The notes under the pieces were generated by a model. It did not search any database. It had not been told where the DNA came from and saw only the letters and a program-made list of their open reading frames with translations. From Oscillospiraceae bacterium (GTDB lineage Bacteria; Bacillota; Clostridia; Oscillospirales; CAG-272): a DNA stretch of 46,448 bases. Made by a program: the position numbers and the translations under genes. Below are positions 1-9,069 of the stretch, piece by piece; positions within the stretch are counted from its first letter, which is position 1; every line of letters begins with the position of its first letter. The stretch lies in the NCBI GenBank assembly GCA_015064695.1, contig SVRS01000015.1, positions 1-46,448 on the forward strand. The letters run 5' to 3'.

Positions 1-125
1 AACATCTATAATTGCGTAGGGGCGTTCTTTGAACGCCCGCGGGCGAACCTGCGTGTGTGTCCCAACCGATGTGATTCCGGATTTTAAAAGTGAATTAGTA
101 TTAGCGCTCGCAGAGCGTAAAGGGA

Positions 126-1244
126 TTATTCTGAAGCCTCAGTGTCCTCAAAGAATTTGAGCTGATCGTTGGCTTCCTTGACCTGCTTGGACACGGGGGG
201 ACGGAGTCCCAGATGCTCGTAGGCCAGACGGGTCACGCAACGCCCGCGAGGGGTGCGTTGGATGAAGCCCAGCTGCATGAGATAGGGCTCGTATACGTCC
301 TCAATGGTGATGGCCTCCTCACCGATGGTGGCCGCCAGGGTGTCCAAACCAACGGGGCCGCCCTCGTAGAACTTGATGATGGCCTCCATCATGCGGCGGT
401 CGGTGTTGTCCAGACCCAGCTCGTCGATCTCCAATCGGTCCAGGGCGTAGCCCGCTACCTCGGCGTCGATTTCATCCTTGCCCTGCACCATGGCAAAGTC
501 GCGGACACGCTTGAGCAGACGGTTGGCGATACGGGGAGTGCCGCGGGAGCGGGAAGCGATCTCATAAGCACCGTCATCCGAAATGGGAATCCCCAAAATG
601 GTGGCACTCCGCTTGACGATCTCGGCCAGCTGCTCGGGGGTGTACAGCTCCAGCTTGAGCAGAACACCGAAACGGTCGCGGAGAGGGGTTGTGAGCTGAC
701 CCGCTCTCGTGGTAGCACCGATGAGGGTAAACTTGGGCAGATCAATGCGGATGGAGCGGGCGGATGGACCCTTGCCGAGGACAAGGTCAACCACAAAATC
801 CTCCATGGCGGGATATAAGTATTCTTCCGCGGTTCGTGCAAGGCGATGGATCTCGTCGATGAACAGCACGTCTCCATCGTTCAGATTAGTGAGCAGAGTG
901 ACAAGATCACCGGGCTTCTCAATGGCGGGACCCGAGGTAACTCGCATATTGCCCCCCATCTCGGCGGCAATGATGCCCGAAAGGGTGGTCTTACCCAAGC
1001 CGGGAGGGCCGTAGAGCAGCACGTGATCCAGGGAATCTCCCCGCATCTTGGCGGCCTCGATGTAGACCGTCAGATTCTCCTTGGCCTTGTCCTGACCGAT
1101 GTACTCGTCCATCCGACGGGGGCGCAGGGAGACCTCGGATTCCTCGTCGCCGGGCGTGTAGGTGGTGGAGACCATGCGGTTCTCAAAATCGGTTTCTCCC
1201 CGCTCCTCGTCGGTGTAATCAAAATTAATCTCAAATTCCTTCAT
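126..1244 (-). CDS. ruvB: Holliday junction branch migration helicase RuvB
   Basis: AAA+ motor of the RuvAB complex, which drives branch migration of Holliday junctions during recombinational repair. The 372-residue protein has the Walker A motif GPPGLGKTT near residue 80, the Walker B motif with DEIH near 130, the sensor sequence GATTRAG near 178, and a C-terminal winged helix with the RTPRGR signature near 333, all as in canonical RuvB. An N-terminal tail of about 23 acidic residues precedes the usual MVSTTY start. The first ATG has no clear ribosome binding site, so a start at residue 24 (base 1175) is possible. It lies 135 bases downstream of ruvA on the same strand and is probably co-transcribed with it. 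No ruvC is in the window. Confidence 0.97.
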   Translation of the reverse strand: MKEFEINFDYTDEERGETDFENRMVSTTYTPGDEESEVSLRPRRMDEYIGQDKAKENLTVYIEAAKMRGDSLDHVLLYGPPGLGKTTLSGIIAAEMGGNMRVTSGPAIEKPGDLVTLLTNLNDGDVLFIDEIHRLARTAEEYLYPAMEDFVVDLVLGKGPSARSIRIDLPKFTLIGATTRAGQLTTPLRDRFGVLLKLELYTPEQLAEIVKRSATILGIPISDDGAYEIASRSRGTPRIANRLLKRVRDFAMVQGKDEIDAEVAGYALDRLEIDELGLDNTDRRMMEAIIKFYEGGPVGLDTLAATIGEEAITIEDVYEPYLMQLGFIQRTPRGRCVTRLAYEHLGLRPPVSKQVKEANDQLKFFEDTEASE

Positions 1245-1379
1245 ATTTTATGACCGTAGCTTTCGCTTTGCGAAAGCATCCTTTCTTGCGGAATTGGGGC
1301 TGGCTTTGCGAAGCAAAATCGCTACCGTTCCGGTGGCGAAGGCCACAAAACGCGCTTGCAAGATTGATCCTACAAGCTC

Positions 1380-2012
1380 TTAATTCTTCATGAGCTTTTT
1401 GAGTGCTTCCTTAATGATATCCTCAATGGACAGAGCCTGAGTATCAATGGTTTTCAGCGCGTTCTGCGCCTCTCCGCGGGTGTAGCCCAGCACCAGCAGA
1501 GCGTCCATAGCCTCGGACAGCTTGCCCCGGGCAGGCGCACCCGCCGCCTCGGCACTGTGGTCCAGCATGGCGGTGGACAAGTCGTCGTCGATGGAGGTTT
1601 CCTTCATGAGCTTGTCACGAAGCTCCAGAATGATGCGCGCGGCGGTCTTGGGACCCACGCCGTTGGCCTTGGAAATGGTCTTTTTGTCCTCGGTGCAGAC
1701 CGCCAGAGCAAACTTCTCGGGAGTCAACAGGGACAGAATGGACATAGCCGCCTTGGGACCCACACCCGATACCGAGGTCAGCATCTTGAAGGAGGACAGC
1801 TCACGCTCGCTTTCAAAGCCGAACAGCTCGATGCCGTCCTCGCGGACCGACAGGTAGGTGTACAGAGTCACCACAGGAGGCTTGTCCCCTCGGCGGGGGA
1901 GGGAGCGGTAGGTGTTTTCGCTGATGGTCATTTTATAGCCTACGCCGCCTGCATCCACGACGGCCATATTCAGGGTGGCGGTGACCAGCTCGCCCTTGAT
2001 GTAGTAGTACAT
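1380..2012 (-). CDS. ruvA: Holliday junction DNA-binding protein RuvA
   Basis: RuvA binds the four-way junction as a tetramer and loads RuvB. The 210-residue length is normal. An N-terminal OB fold starts with MYYYIKGELV. Two helix-hairpin-helix segments follow, visible as TSVSGVGPKAA and KANGVGPKTAARI around residues 78–130. A flexible linker leads to the C-terminal RuvB-contacting domain, which contains LVLGYTRGEAQNAL. An AAGGAG ribosome binding site lies 7 bases before the ATG. It is the first gene of the ruvA–ruvB pair. The intervening 135 bases hold a small hairpin (GCTTTCGC–GCGAAAGC, near 1259–1277) and no gene. Confidence 0.96.
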   Translation of the reverse strand: MYYYIKGELVTATLNMAVVDAGGVGYKMTISENTYRSLPRRGDKPPVVTLYTYLSVREDGIELFGFESERELSSFKMLTSVSGVGPKAAMSILSLLTPEKFALAVCTEDKKTISKANGVGPKTAARIILELRDKLMKETSIDDDLSTAMLDHSAEAAGAPARGKLSEAMDALLVLGYTRGEAQNALKTIDTQALSIEDIIKEALKKLMKN

Positions 2013-2086
2013 AGTTGCTCCTTATGGGAAGGGGCCGCCGCTTACGAAAAGGACGGCCCCATTGAAATGATACGGGGAAAGCTTCA

Positions 2087-2265
2087 GGGGATTTCTGAAC
2101 ATTCGTCGCGCAGGGAATTACCGGGCAAGCTCAGCCGGCAGAAGCCTTGTCCGTCATACCTCGCAAGCATCCCTCGCGTAGAATTCACTATCCGTGCGGA
2201 ATTCCGTTGCGTTTGACGAAACAGCCTCTCGTTTCTCCCTGCACGCCGCATATTCAAGGCTCTCC
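2087..2265. repeat. Degenerate copy of family-A TIR element (A1)
   Basis: This stretch aligns by eye with the two better copies at 14950–15332 and 17575–17766. Shared blocks include CGCGTAGA..CACTA, a GTTGCGT.TGAC segment and GCACGC.G.ATAT near its end. It occupies nearly the whole gap between ruvA and the YfhO-like gene and ends directly at that gene's stop codon. Its sequence is eroded, so it is probably an old copy. Confidence 0.55.
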
Positions 2266-5200
2266 TTATTTCTGATCCTTCTTAGAGGGGGGAACCGAGG
2301 GCTTTTTCTTTTCGGCGGTCCGTGCCTCGGCATCGGCTTGGGTCCTGGCCTTCTCCAGGGCGGCCTTCACGGCGTTCTCCATGCCGATCTCATCGTCCAG
2401 GGAGGGCTCGGGTGCCTCCGGGGAGGAGCCCACGTCTCCGGGAGCGATCTCTGCCCGATATTCCTCGGTAGCGATGGCGGGAAGCTCCTCGCCCTCGATC
2501 ATGACCAGCTTACGCAGGTAGGGAACTCTCTTGATGAGGGGGTAAAGCATGAGGATCAGAACGAAGATGGCCAGGCAGGTAATGGAAACGGTCAAGCCCA
2601 GAGCCACGGTGGAGGGCATATATCTCATTTCCACGGTATGCTCGCCGGCTCCCTCCACGTAGAAGGAGATCAGCGAATTGTTGGCCTCGTAGAGCTCCAC
2701 CTGCTCACCGTCCACGTAAATATTCCAGCCCTCGTCGTAGGCGATGGAGGTGAACATCAGCTGCTTGTCGGCGGTGGTGGTTACGGTACCCGTCAAATGG
2801 CTGTCGGTAGAGGTGGAGTCGATCTGATACTGGGTCTTGGCCAGCCGCTCCATGGCATCTGCAAATACCTCCATGTCGATGTAGTACACGTAGGAATTTT
2901 TCTTGATGACGTAGAGATTGTTGTAATCGTTCTCGATGATGACCTTCAGATACAGCTCACCGGTGGAGGATTCACCCAGGGAAACGATGCGGTTGGTATC
3001 GCTTCCGCCGAAATTGCCTCTCTTGTCGAAGGTGGTGTTGCTCCTGTTTTTGGCCTCCAGCGTAACCTCTCTGAGGTAGCGGGTGGGGTAGTAGAAATAC
3101 AGCTCGGTATCGGCGGGGACCTCGTAATGGTAGACCAGGGTGGCCGCCTCGGACTTGTCATCGACCTTATAGGAGAGATGGCCGTCCGCTGTGCTGGAAT
3201 TGATGTTGGTCAGCTCAGGATTTCCGTTCTGCTTGGCGGGCTTGAATACCTCTACGGTCTGATTCTCGCCCAGCATGGTGGTGATCATGGCGTTCAAAAG
3301 CTCGTAGGGGTTATCGTAGTCGCCGTAATCGAAGCTCAGCCAACCGTCGGCCACGCCGTAGGCGAAGGACAGGGCGTAGGGATTTTGGTATACGTCATAC
3401 GTGCCGTTGGGTCTGAAATCCTCGGCGTAGCCGTAATCCTCTTTGGTGAAGAGAGGCTCGCCGTAGTAGGCGGTCTCATCCTCGTTGGAGATCAAGTACT
3501 TAATGCCCAGCAGGGAATCGTTAACGGGGGTTCCGCCCAGGTATCTGGACCAGTGGGAGCGGGAGGCGTAGCCCATGCTCCGCAGGAAATCGATGGTATC
3601 GCGGTTGAGGGTGGAGGTAGAGCAGGAAAGACCCTTGATGCCGAGGGCAAAGTTGTCGTTGGTCTTACGGAAATAGGTCTTTTCCATGCGGTAGAACCCG
3701 TCGTCATGCTCACGAATGGTGTCGGTAATGGGACGAAGGGTATCGATCATGTTGTTGTAGCGGGAGTAGCGGGAGAAGGCAACGTCACCGTCCAGGGAGT
3801 TCAGCTCCGAAAGTCCCGACAGGAACACCTCGGCGCAGACAACCACGAGCAGGACCATGGAAATAGTCTCCTTGCGGCGGGGGGTGACTCTGCCCGTGAG
3901 ACAGATCAGAATGAAGTAGACGAACAGGCAGCCCAGGGTGAGCCAAATGGTGGCGAAGGGGCGGACGACCAGCTTTTCGTTTTCCTCCACCAGGACGTCA
4001 GCGAACTTCTGCAGGATCACCACGTACAGACCGATGAAGGCCACAACGCCCAAAAGGGCTTTGCGGGAGGCGTAGAGGATCCGGTCGAAGGCGCGGTACG
4101 CCAGGACCAGGAGGAAGAAGCAGAGCATGAAGCTGTACCGGTAGTTCAGCCAGTTGGGCTTCTGGAAGCCGTGCCAGATCAGGTCGATGGAGCTGGTGGC
4201 GAAGGAGCCGATGAAGAACAGAATGAAGAAGGCGGCGGCCGTCTTTTCCCGGTTGGAGAATTTCTTGCAGAGGAAGAAGGCGGGAGCCAGGATCAGGGTC
4301 AGAACGCCGCAGTACACGAAGGGGAGACCCTCGGGGCGGACGGTGTCGTAAGAGGAGGGAAGGAACTTGTAGAAGAACTCAAAGAGGTCGAATTTCTGGG
4401 TGATCGCCCAGTTGGGGGTGGAGAACTCGTCCTTACCGAAGGACAGGGAGTAGCGTGCGGAGAGAATGGCCAGCGCGGCAATGCCCACGCCCAGGATGGA
4501 CCAGCAGATCATGCGGGTCACGGACTTGAGAAAATGGTTTTTCTCGCCGAGAGGATTGTTCTCGTTGTGGCGGTTGTGGGCGAAATAGTAGTAGAAGCAG
4601 TAGGCAACGGTGTAGATGACCACCATGTAGCCGATATAGAAGTTGCTGTGAAGGGTGATGGCCAGGGCAAACACGTACAGGCGGAATTTGCCGTACTTGA
4701 TCATGGATTCGATGCCCAGGGTCAGAAGGGGGAGCCACAGAACGGCGTCGATCCACATGGAGTTATGCTGCTGGACAACGCAGTAGGAGGTCATGGCGTA
4801 CATCACCGAGAAGGCAATGACGGCCAGACGGTTGGGCTCGCCGGCGGCGTGCTTGTGGAGGTAGAAGCCCATGTTGAAGCCGCACAGCGCCGCCTTGAGC
4901 ATGAAGAGGATCAAAAGACCCTCCAGCATGAAGCGCTTGGGAAACAGGGCCAGGATCATGGCGAAGGGGCTGGCAACGTAGTAGTCGTATATGCCCAGAA
5001 ATTCGCCGCCCAGGTTGCGGGAGAAGGAGTAGAACAGGTCTGCGTCCCCGTGGAGAATGTCGTACAGACCCTCGTAGAAGGAGACGTACTGACCGTTCAG
5101 ATCCAGCACCAGCACCGTTCCGTCTCCAAAGGGATACAGCCCTCTGGCCAGGTATATGAGGTAGAACAGGACGGCGGGGATCAAGGCGGCGACCAGCAGG

Positions 5201-5325
5201 TAGCCGTATTCTCCGAAGGTGTTCTGCAGAAGGGTTTTCCATTTCGGCTGGGTGCGGAGCAGGCCGTTCTGCAGAACGGCGGGAGTCTCCGTGACAGTGG
5301 TTTGGGAGGAGTTTGTGGATTCCAT
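2266..5325 (-). CDS. YfhO-family multi-pass membrane protein
   Basis: Large (1019 residues) integral membrane protein of the bacterial YfhO family. The family is glycosyltransferase C-like; in Bacillus a member is linked to glycosylation of lipoteichoic acid. A first membrane span lies near residue 30 and is followed by the family signature around DLNGQYVSFYEG. Many further spans run to about residue 490. A long extracellular region follows, then a last span near residue 920 and a charged Lys/Glu/Ala-rich cytoplasmic tail. The ATG at 5325 was chosen because AGAAAGG lies 8 bases upstream; a longer frame begins at 5403 but lacks a site. It is downstream of the DUF951 gene and probably uses its promoter. 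The substrate is not known. Confidence 0.85.
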   Translation of the reverse strand: MESTNSSQTTVTETPAVLQNGLLRTQPKWKTLLQNTFGEYGYLLVAALIPAVLFYLIYLARGLYPFGDGTVLVLDLNGQYVSFYEGLYDILHGDADLFYSFSRNLGGEFLGIYDYYVASPFAMILALFPKRFMLEGLLILFMLKAALCGFNMGFYLHKHAAGEPNRLAVIAFSVMYAMTSYCVVQQHNSMWIDAVLWLPLLTLGIESMIKYGKFRLYVFALAITLHSNFYIGYMVVIYTVAYCFYYYFAHNRHNENNPLGEKNHFLKSVTRMICWSILGVGIAALAILSARYSLSFGKDEFSTPNWAITQKFDLFEFFYKFLPSSYDTVRPEGLPFVYCGVLTLILAPAFFLCKKFSNREKTAAAFFILFFIGSFATSSIDLIWHGFQKPNWLNYRYSFMLCFFLLVLAYRAFDRILYASRKALLGVVAFIGLYVVILQKFADVLVEENEKLVVRPFATIWLTLGCLFVYFILICLTGRVTPRRKETISMVLLVVVCAEVFLSGLSELNSLDGDVAFSRYSRYNNMIDTLRPITDTIREHDDGFYRMEKTYFRKTNDNFALGIKGLSCSTSTLNRDTIDFLRSMGYASRSHWSRYLGGTPVNDSLLGIKYLISNEDETAYYGEPLFTKEDYGYAEDFRPNGTYDVYQNPYALSFAYGVADGWLSFDYGDYDNPYELLNAMITTMLGENQTVEVFKPAKQNGNPELTNINSSTADGHLSYKVDDKSEAATLVYHYEVPADTELYFYYPTRYLREVTLEAKNRSNTTFDKRGNFGGSDTNRIVSLGESSTGELYLKVIIENDYNNLYVIKKNSYVYYIDMEVFADAMERLAKTQYQIDSTSTDSHLTGTVTTTADKQLMFTSIAYDEGWNIYVDGEQVELYEANNSLISFYVEGAGEHTVEMRYMPSTVALGLTVSITCLAIFVLILMLYPLIKRVPYLRKLVMIEGEELPAIATEEYRAEIAPGDVGSSPEAPEPSLDDEIGMENAVKAALEKARTQADAEARTAEKKKPSVPPSKKDQK

Positions 5326-5399
5326 TTTTTTAGCCTTTCTTGTTATGGGAGTGGAACGTTGGCGTGTTCGTCGGGTATAGCCGCCGGAAGGGTAAGGGA

Positions 5400-5609
5400 T
5401 CACGATTCAGAGGGGGGCTCCTCAGCGGGAATGAGCTTGCGGATCGCCCGCTCCAGCTTTACCCGATCCAGAACCATATCCCGACCGCAGCCCTGACAGA
5501 CGATGCGGATCTCGCTGCCTACCCGCATAACGCGGAAGTGCTTTTCTCCGCAGGGGTGAGGCTTTTTCAGCTCCAGCACGTCACCGACCTTCATTCGAAT
5601 GATCTGCAT
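5400..5609 (-). CDS. DUF951 family small protein
   Basis: Small protein of about 69 residues with the DUF951 pattern: MKVGDVLELKKPHPCG, then a VMRVGSEIRIVCQGCGR segment, and a basic helix ending in RKLI. The two CxxC-like cysteine positions (HPCG and CQGCG) suggest a zinc-ribbon or small beta-barrel fold. Family members are common in Firmicutes, often near chromosome-partition or translation genes, and have no proven function. An upstream ATG at 5621 directly abuts the AAAGGA site, so the second ATG at 5609 is the likelier start. It is the first gene of an operon with the YfhO-like gene 74 bases downstream. Confidence 0.88.
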   Translation of the reverse strand: MQIIRMKVGDVLELKKPHPCGEKHFRVMRVGSEIRIVCQGCGRDMVLDRVKLERAIRKLIPAEEPPSES

Positions 5610-5654
5610 TACGATACACATTCCTTTCGTGACGATTGAAAAAGATTCCTTTTT

Positions 5655-5683
5655 ATTATAACACAGATCTGGAAAAATGTAAA
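5655..5683 (-). promoter_or_regulatory. Sigma-A promoter of the DUF951–yfhO operon
   Basis: Reading the minus strand: TTTACA, a 17-base spacer, then TATAAT preceded by TGTGT, which fits the Gram-positive TRTGn −16 element. It lies about 50 bases upstream of the DUF951 start. Confidence 0.8.
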
Positions 5684-5772
5684 CCTTATTTTGGGATTTT
5701 TCACCGAAAGTTCACGATTGCGGGGGAAGGGGAGTCCCTCGGTAGCAAAAGCGTGAGATTTACAAAAAATAC

Positions 5773-5801
5773 ATGAAATGCGAGGGGAAATATGCTATAA
5801 T
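5773..5801 (+). promoter_or_regulatory. Promoter of the aldo/keto reductase gene
   Basis: A weak −35 box (ATGAAA), a 17-base spacer and TATAAT with a TATGC −16 element. The leader that follows contains the hairpin CCTCCG–CGGAGG (about 5810–5832), which also buries a Shine-Dalgarno-like GGAGG; the real ribosome binding site lies further on. Confidence 0.65.
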
Positions 5802-5872
5802 AGGTCATGCCTCCGAGGATGCTCTGCGGAGGAATACAAATACCATTCATAATATTTAAGGATGAAAAAATT

Positions 5873-7012
5873 ATGCAGTACAGACAACTGGGAAATACGG
5901 GCCTTTCGGTCAGCGTCATCGGTCTCGGCGGCGAGTGGCTGGAGCGGCATAACGCCGAGGAGGTCAAGGCCGTGGTGGACGCCTGCCGCGCGTACGGCGT
6001 CAATATTCTGGATTGCTTCATGTCGGAGCCGGGGGTCCGCTCCAACCTGGGTAACGCCATTCGGGGTGAGCGGGAGAAGTGGATCATTGAGGGGCACATC
6101 GGCGCGGTCTGGCAGGACGGGCGCTACGTCCGTACCCGTAACGTGGAGGAGGCCAAGGTCGCCTTTGCCGATCTTCTGGAGCGCTTTCATACGGATTACG
6201 TGGATCTCGGCATGATCCATTTCGTGGATCGGGAGGACGATTGGCAGGCGGTGCTGGAGGGCGGGCTCATGGACTACGTCGTGGAGCTGAAGAAAAGCGG
6301 CGCGGTTCGGCACGTCGGCCTCTCTACCCATAGCCCCGGGATCGCCCGAAAGGCGGTGGAGCATGGTGTGGTGGAGGTGCTTCTGTTCAGCATCAACCCC
6401 GGCTACGACCTCCTCCCCTCGGAGGAAAACGTGGGTCTGAGCGACGAGAACGCCCCCCTTCTGCGGGGCATGGATGCCGAGCGGGCAGAGCTGTACCGAC
6501 TCTGCGCCGAGCGGGGCGTGGGCATCAACGTCATGAAATGCTTCGGCGGCGGCCGATTGCTGGATGCCGCCCGCTCTCCCTTCGGCGTGGCGCTGACCCC
6601 CGTGCAATGCATCCACTACTGTCTGACCCGTCCCGCCGTAGGCTCGGTGATGATCGGCTTTGACTCCGCCGAGCAGGTGCCCGATTCCATGGCCTATCTG
6701 ACGGCCGACGAGGAAGAGAAGGACTACGCCGCCACCCTGGCCGCCTCTCCCCGGGAGACCTACTACGGCCATTGCACCTACTGCGGCCATTGCCAGCCCT
6801 GCCCCGTGGGGATGGATATCGCCATGGTCAATAAGCTTCTGGATCTGGCCACGGCGCAGACTGCGGTGCCCGCCACGGTGCGGGAGCATTACGCCGCCCT
6901 GGAGGTCAAGGCGTCCGCCTGCCTGGGGTGCGGGAAATGCGAGACCCGCTGTCCCTTCCACGTGCGGGTAACCGAGCGTATGAAGACCGCCGCAACCCTG
7001 TTCGGGGCATGA
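5873..7012 (+). CDS. Aldo/keto reductase with two C-terminal [4Fe-4S] clusters
   Basis: Oxidoreductase of the aldo/keto reductase superfamily fused to a ferredoxin-like tail (379 residues). The N-terminus MQYRQLGNTGLSVS is the standard first strand of the family TIM barrel. Two cysteine clusters lie in the last 70 residues, CTYCGHCQPCP and CLGCGKCETRCP. They would bind two cubane clusters and suggest electron exchange with ferredoxin or flavin partners. The substrate cannot be told. The start was set at the ATG preceded by AAGGATG at good distance; an earlier in-frame ATG at 5807 lies at the promoter and encodes no family sequence. It is transcribed alone, divergently from the DUF951 operon. 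Confidence 0.9.
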   Translation: MQYRQLGNTGLSVSVIGLGGEWLERHNAEEVKAVVDACRAYGVNILDCFMSEPGVRSNLGNAIRGEREKWIIEGHIGAVWQDGRYVRTRNVEEAKVAFADLLERFHTDYVDLGMIHFVDREDDWQAVLEGGLMDYVVELKKSGAVRHVGLSTHSPGIARKAVEHGVVEVLLFSINPGYDLLPSEENVGLSDENAPLLRGMDAERAELYRLCAERGVGINVMKCFGGGRLLDAARSPFGVALTPVQCIHYCLTRPAVGSVMIGFDSAEQVPDSMAYLTADEEEKDYAATLAASPRETYYGHCTYCGHCQPCPVGMDIAMVNKLLDLATAQTAVPATVREHYAALEVKASACLGCGKCETRCPFHVRVTERMKTAATLFGA

Positions 7013-7098
7013 AAAAAATATCGATTGAAATAATGCCTATATCCGTACGGCCGTATTTGTTGATTATTGCCAAATAATCAAAAAAAGAAAAAAAAGAC

Positions 7099-7127
7099 TT
7101 GAAAAAAAAGAAATTGTATGTTATAAT
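7099..7127 (+). promoter_or_regulatory. Strong sigma-A promoter of the LamG lipoprotein gene
   Basis: TTGAAA, a 17-base spacer and a perfect TATAAT with an extended TATGT −16 element, in an A-rich stretch. The quality of the match agrees with the high-expression codon choice of the gene downstream. Confidence 0.88.
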
Positions 7128-7201
7128 GCAGGTGTGCGAGTACGCATAGCTTTTTTGCGTGCCGAAAACGCCAAAAAAATAAGAAAGGAAGTATCCCCAA
7201 C

Positions 7202-8851
7202 ATGAAGAAGCTGCTGATTATTGCAATTCTCATGCTCGCTATGGTGATGACCGTTGTAGCTTGTACCGATGATCCTGCTACCACCGAGACCACCGACGGC
7301 GAGACCACTGCCGAGGTGACCGTCAACGATGAGACGACCGCTGAGGAAGTGACCACCGAAGAAGTGACCACTGAAGAAGTGACCACTGAAGAAGTAACCA
7401 CTGAAGAAGTAACTACCGAGGAAGTAACCACCGAGGAAGTTACCGAGGCTCCCAAGCCTCTCTACCCCGAGATCGACAAGCTCGTTGCTTATCTGCCTCT
7501 GGACAAGAAGGCTCTGAACAAGTACGACGGTGAGGGCGCACTCGTAACCGGTAAGTACAGTGATCTGACCTATGATATGGGCTTTATGAGCGCTGGTGCA
7601 ACCCCCAGAACCGGTTGCATTACTGTTAAGAACTGGAAGCCCGACGGCAAGAGCTTCGCAGTTTCCATGTGGATCAACACCACCGTTTCCGGTGGCGACT
7701 CCGTTCTGGTCGGTAACAAGGACTGGAACTCGGGCGGTAACCCCGGCTTCCTGTTCTGCCTGGAGGATTCCAATATCCGCTTCAATATCGCTGACGGTCA
7801 GGGTCATCGTCATGATCCCCGCTTCTACTTCGACTCTAACCTGAAGGGTACCTGGATGTACGTTGTTATGGTTGTTGACCGCACTGCTCAGCAGGTTAAG
7901 GTCTCCTACAACTTCAATGAGTTCCAGACTTGGGACATTCCCGACGAGCTGAAGGGCTATGACTTCAACACCCCCTACGAGGTTATGAACATCGGTAACG
8001 ACGGTACCGGTAACTACAGCGGTCTGTCCGCTACCACGATCGACGAGGTTCTGATCTTCAATGATGCCATCACCATGGAAGAGGTCGCTACCATCGCCGC
8101 TCACTACGACACCTCCGCTGCCAAGAAGAATGCTGAGGCTCTTGCCAACCAGACCATCGCTTACCTGCCTCTGGACAAGAAGGTTGGTAACAAGATCGAT
8201 TCCAATATCGTAACCCAGAGAGTCAACGCTCCCGACTTCAACGCCGGCTACAAGAGCGCTGCTTACAGCACCGGCGCTAACGGCTACTTCAACCTGGGCG
8301 AGAACTGGAAGCCCGGTACCGACAGCTTCTCCGTAGGCATGTGGTTCAAGGGTGTCAGCACCAGCGGTCAGATCTGCCTGCTGGCAAACCAGGCTTGGGG
8401 TCCCGAGGATATGGGCTTCGTGTTCGTTTGGTATCAGCAGGATGGCCAGGTCAGAGGCGTGTTCAACTTCAACGGTGTGAAGAGAGATTACAGATTCACC
8501 GTTCCTGCTGACTACCTCGACAGATGGATGTACATCACCATCGTTGTGGATCGTGCAAGCAAGCAGGTCAAGATGTCCTTCGACTTCGGTGAGTTCCAGG
8601 TATATGATCTGGATGGCGCTTACGACGGTGCTTCCTTCGATTCCTACAACTACGATGGTGAGTATCCCGGCGATAGCAAGCAGAGCGAGATTCAGTATAC
8701 CACCTACCGTCCCGTTGCCATCGGTAACGACGGTGTTGGCGGCCGCTCCGTTCCGATCGGTAACCTCATCGACGAGGTTCTGGTGTTCGATAAGGCTGTG
8801 ACCCTGGACGATCTCGCCCTGATCAAGGCTTACTACACCCCCGCAGAGTAA
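7202..8851 (+). CDS. Surface lipoprotein with TTEEV repeats and two LamG domains
   Basis: Predicted cell-surface lipoprotein of 549 residues. A signal peptide ends in the lipobox VVAC with the acylated Cys21. A Thr/Glu-rich spacer follows, with seven EEVT(T/E) pentapeptides (residues 48–82) that probably reach across the wall. Two homologous concanavalin-A-like (LamG) domains come next, at about 92–300 and 320–549, each beginning with AYLPLDKK and ending with a IDEVL.F.. AIT/AVT.. block. LamG domains usually bind glycans or glycoproteins, so a role in adhesion or polysaccharide capture is inferred. No catalytic residues are recognised. Codons such as GTT, GCT and GGT are far more frequent than in neighbours, as in highly expressed genes. 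AAGAAAGGAAG precedes the ATG. It is monocistronic, with its own promoter and terminator. Confidence 0.88.
   Translation: MKKLLIIAILMLAMVMTVVACTDDPATTETTDGETTAEVTVNDETTAEEVTTEEVTTEEVTTEEVTTEEVTTEEVTTEEVTEAPKPLYPEIDKLVAYLPLDKKALNKYDGEGALVTGKYSDLTYDMGFMSAGATPRTGCITVKNWKPDGKSFAVSMWINTTVSGGDSVLVGNKDWNSGGNPGFLFCLEDSNIRFNIADGQGHRHDPRFYFDSNLKGTWMYVVMVVDRTAQQVKVSYNFNEFQTWDIPDELKGYDFNTPYEVMNIGNDGTGNYSGLSATTIDEVLIFNDAITMEEVATIAAHYDTSAAKKNAEALANQTIAYLPLDKKVGNKIDSNIVTQRVNAPDFNAGYKSAAYSTGANGYFNLGENWKPGTDSFSVGMWFKGVSTSGQICLLANQAWGPEDMGFVFVWYQQDGQVRGVFNFNGVKRDYRFTVPADYLDRWMYITIVVDRASKQVKMSFDFGEFQVYDLDGAYDGASFDSYNYDGEYPGDSKQSEIQYTTYRPVAIGNDGVGGRSVPIGNLIDEVLVFDKAVTLDDLALIKAYYTPAE
7343..7447 (+). repeat. Seven 15-base in-frame tandem repeats (EEVTT units)
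   Basis: Units of the type GAAGAAGTGACCACT repeat seven times within the lipoprotein gene. Third-base differences exist between units (GTGACC, GTAACC, GTAACT, GTTACC). Copy number could change by slippage and would alter stalk length in frame. Confidence 0.9.
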
Positions 8852-8872
8852 TTCGAATTTTCGAATACGCAA

Positions 8873-8901
8873 CCCCCACCCCTCGCGGGTGGGGGCTTTT
8901 T
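8873..8901 (+). terminator. Rho-independent terminator of the LamG lipoprotein gene
   Basis: A nine-base GC-rich stem (CCCCCACCC with GGGTGGGGG), a five-base loop, then C and five T. It starts 21 bases after the stop codon. Confidence 0.92.
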
Positions 8902-8976
8902 GTGCCTTGGGAAAGGGAAGCACCCTTCGATCCCGGCGGATTTTGCAATTTCAAGACCGCAAACTTGCAAAAACCG

Positions 8977-9005
8977 TTGACTTTTTCTGCCCGTTGTGGT
9001 ATAAT
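8977..9005 (+). promoter_or_regulatory. Sigma-A promoter of the rpiR-type gene
   Basis: TTGACT, a 17-base spacer and TATAAT with a TGTGG −16 element, 65 bases before the start codon. Confidence 0.88.
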
Positions 9006-9069
9006 ATATTCGTATGCCGTGTATCGACATTCCGAAATTTTGAATAGAAAAAGGATCTGTAAGCATAAC

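Noticed and set aside
2194..5496. An open frame of 1100 codons on the plus strand opposite the YfhO-like gene
   Set aside because: It is the complement of a real GC-rich gene, has repetitive Gly/Val/Gln composition and no domain, signal or ribosome binding site.
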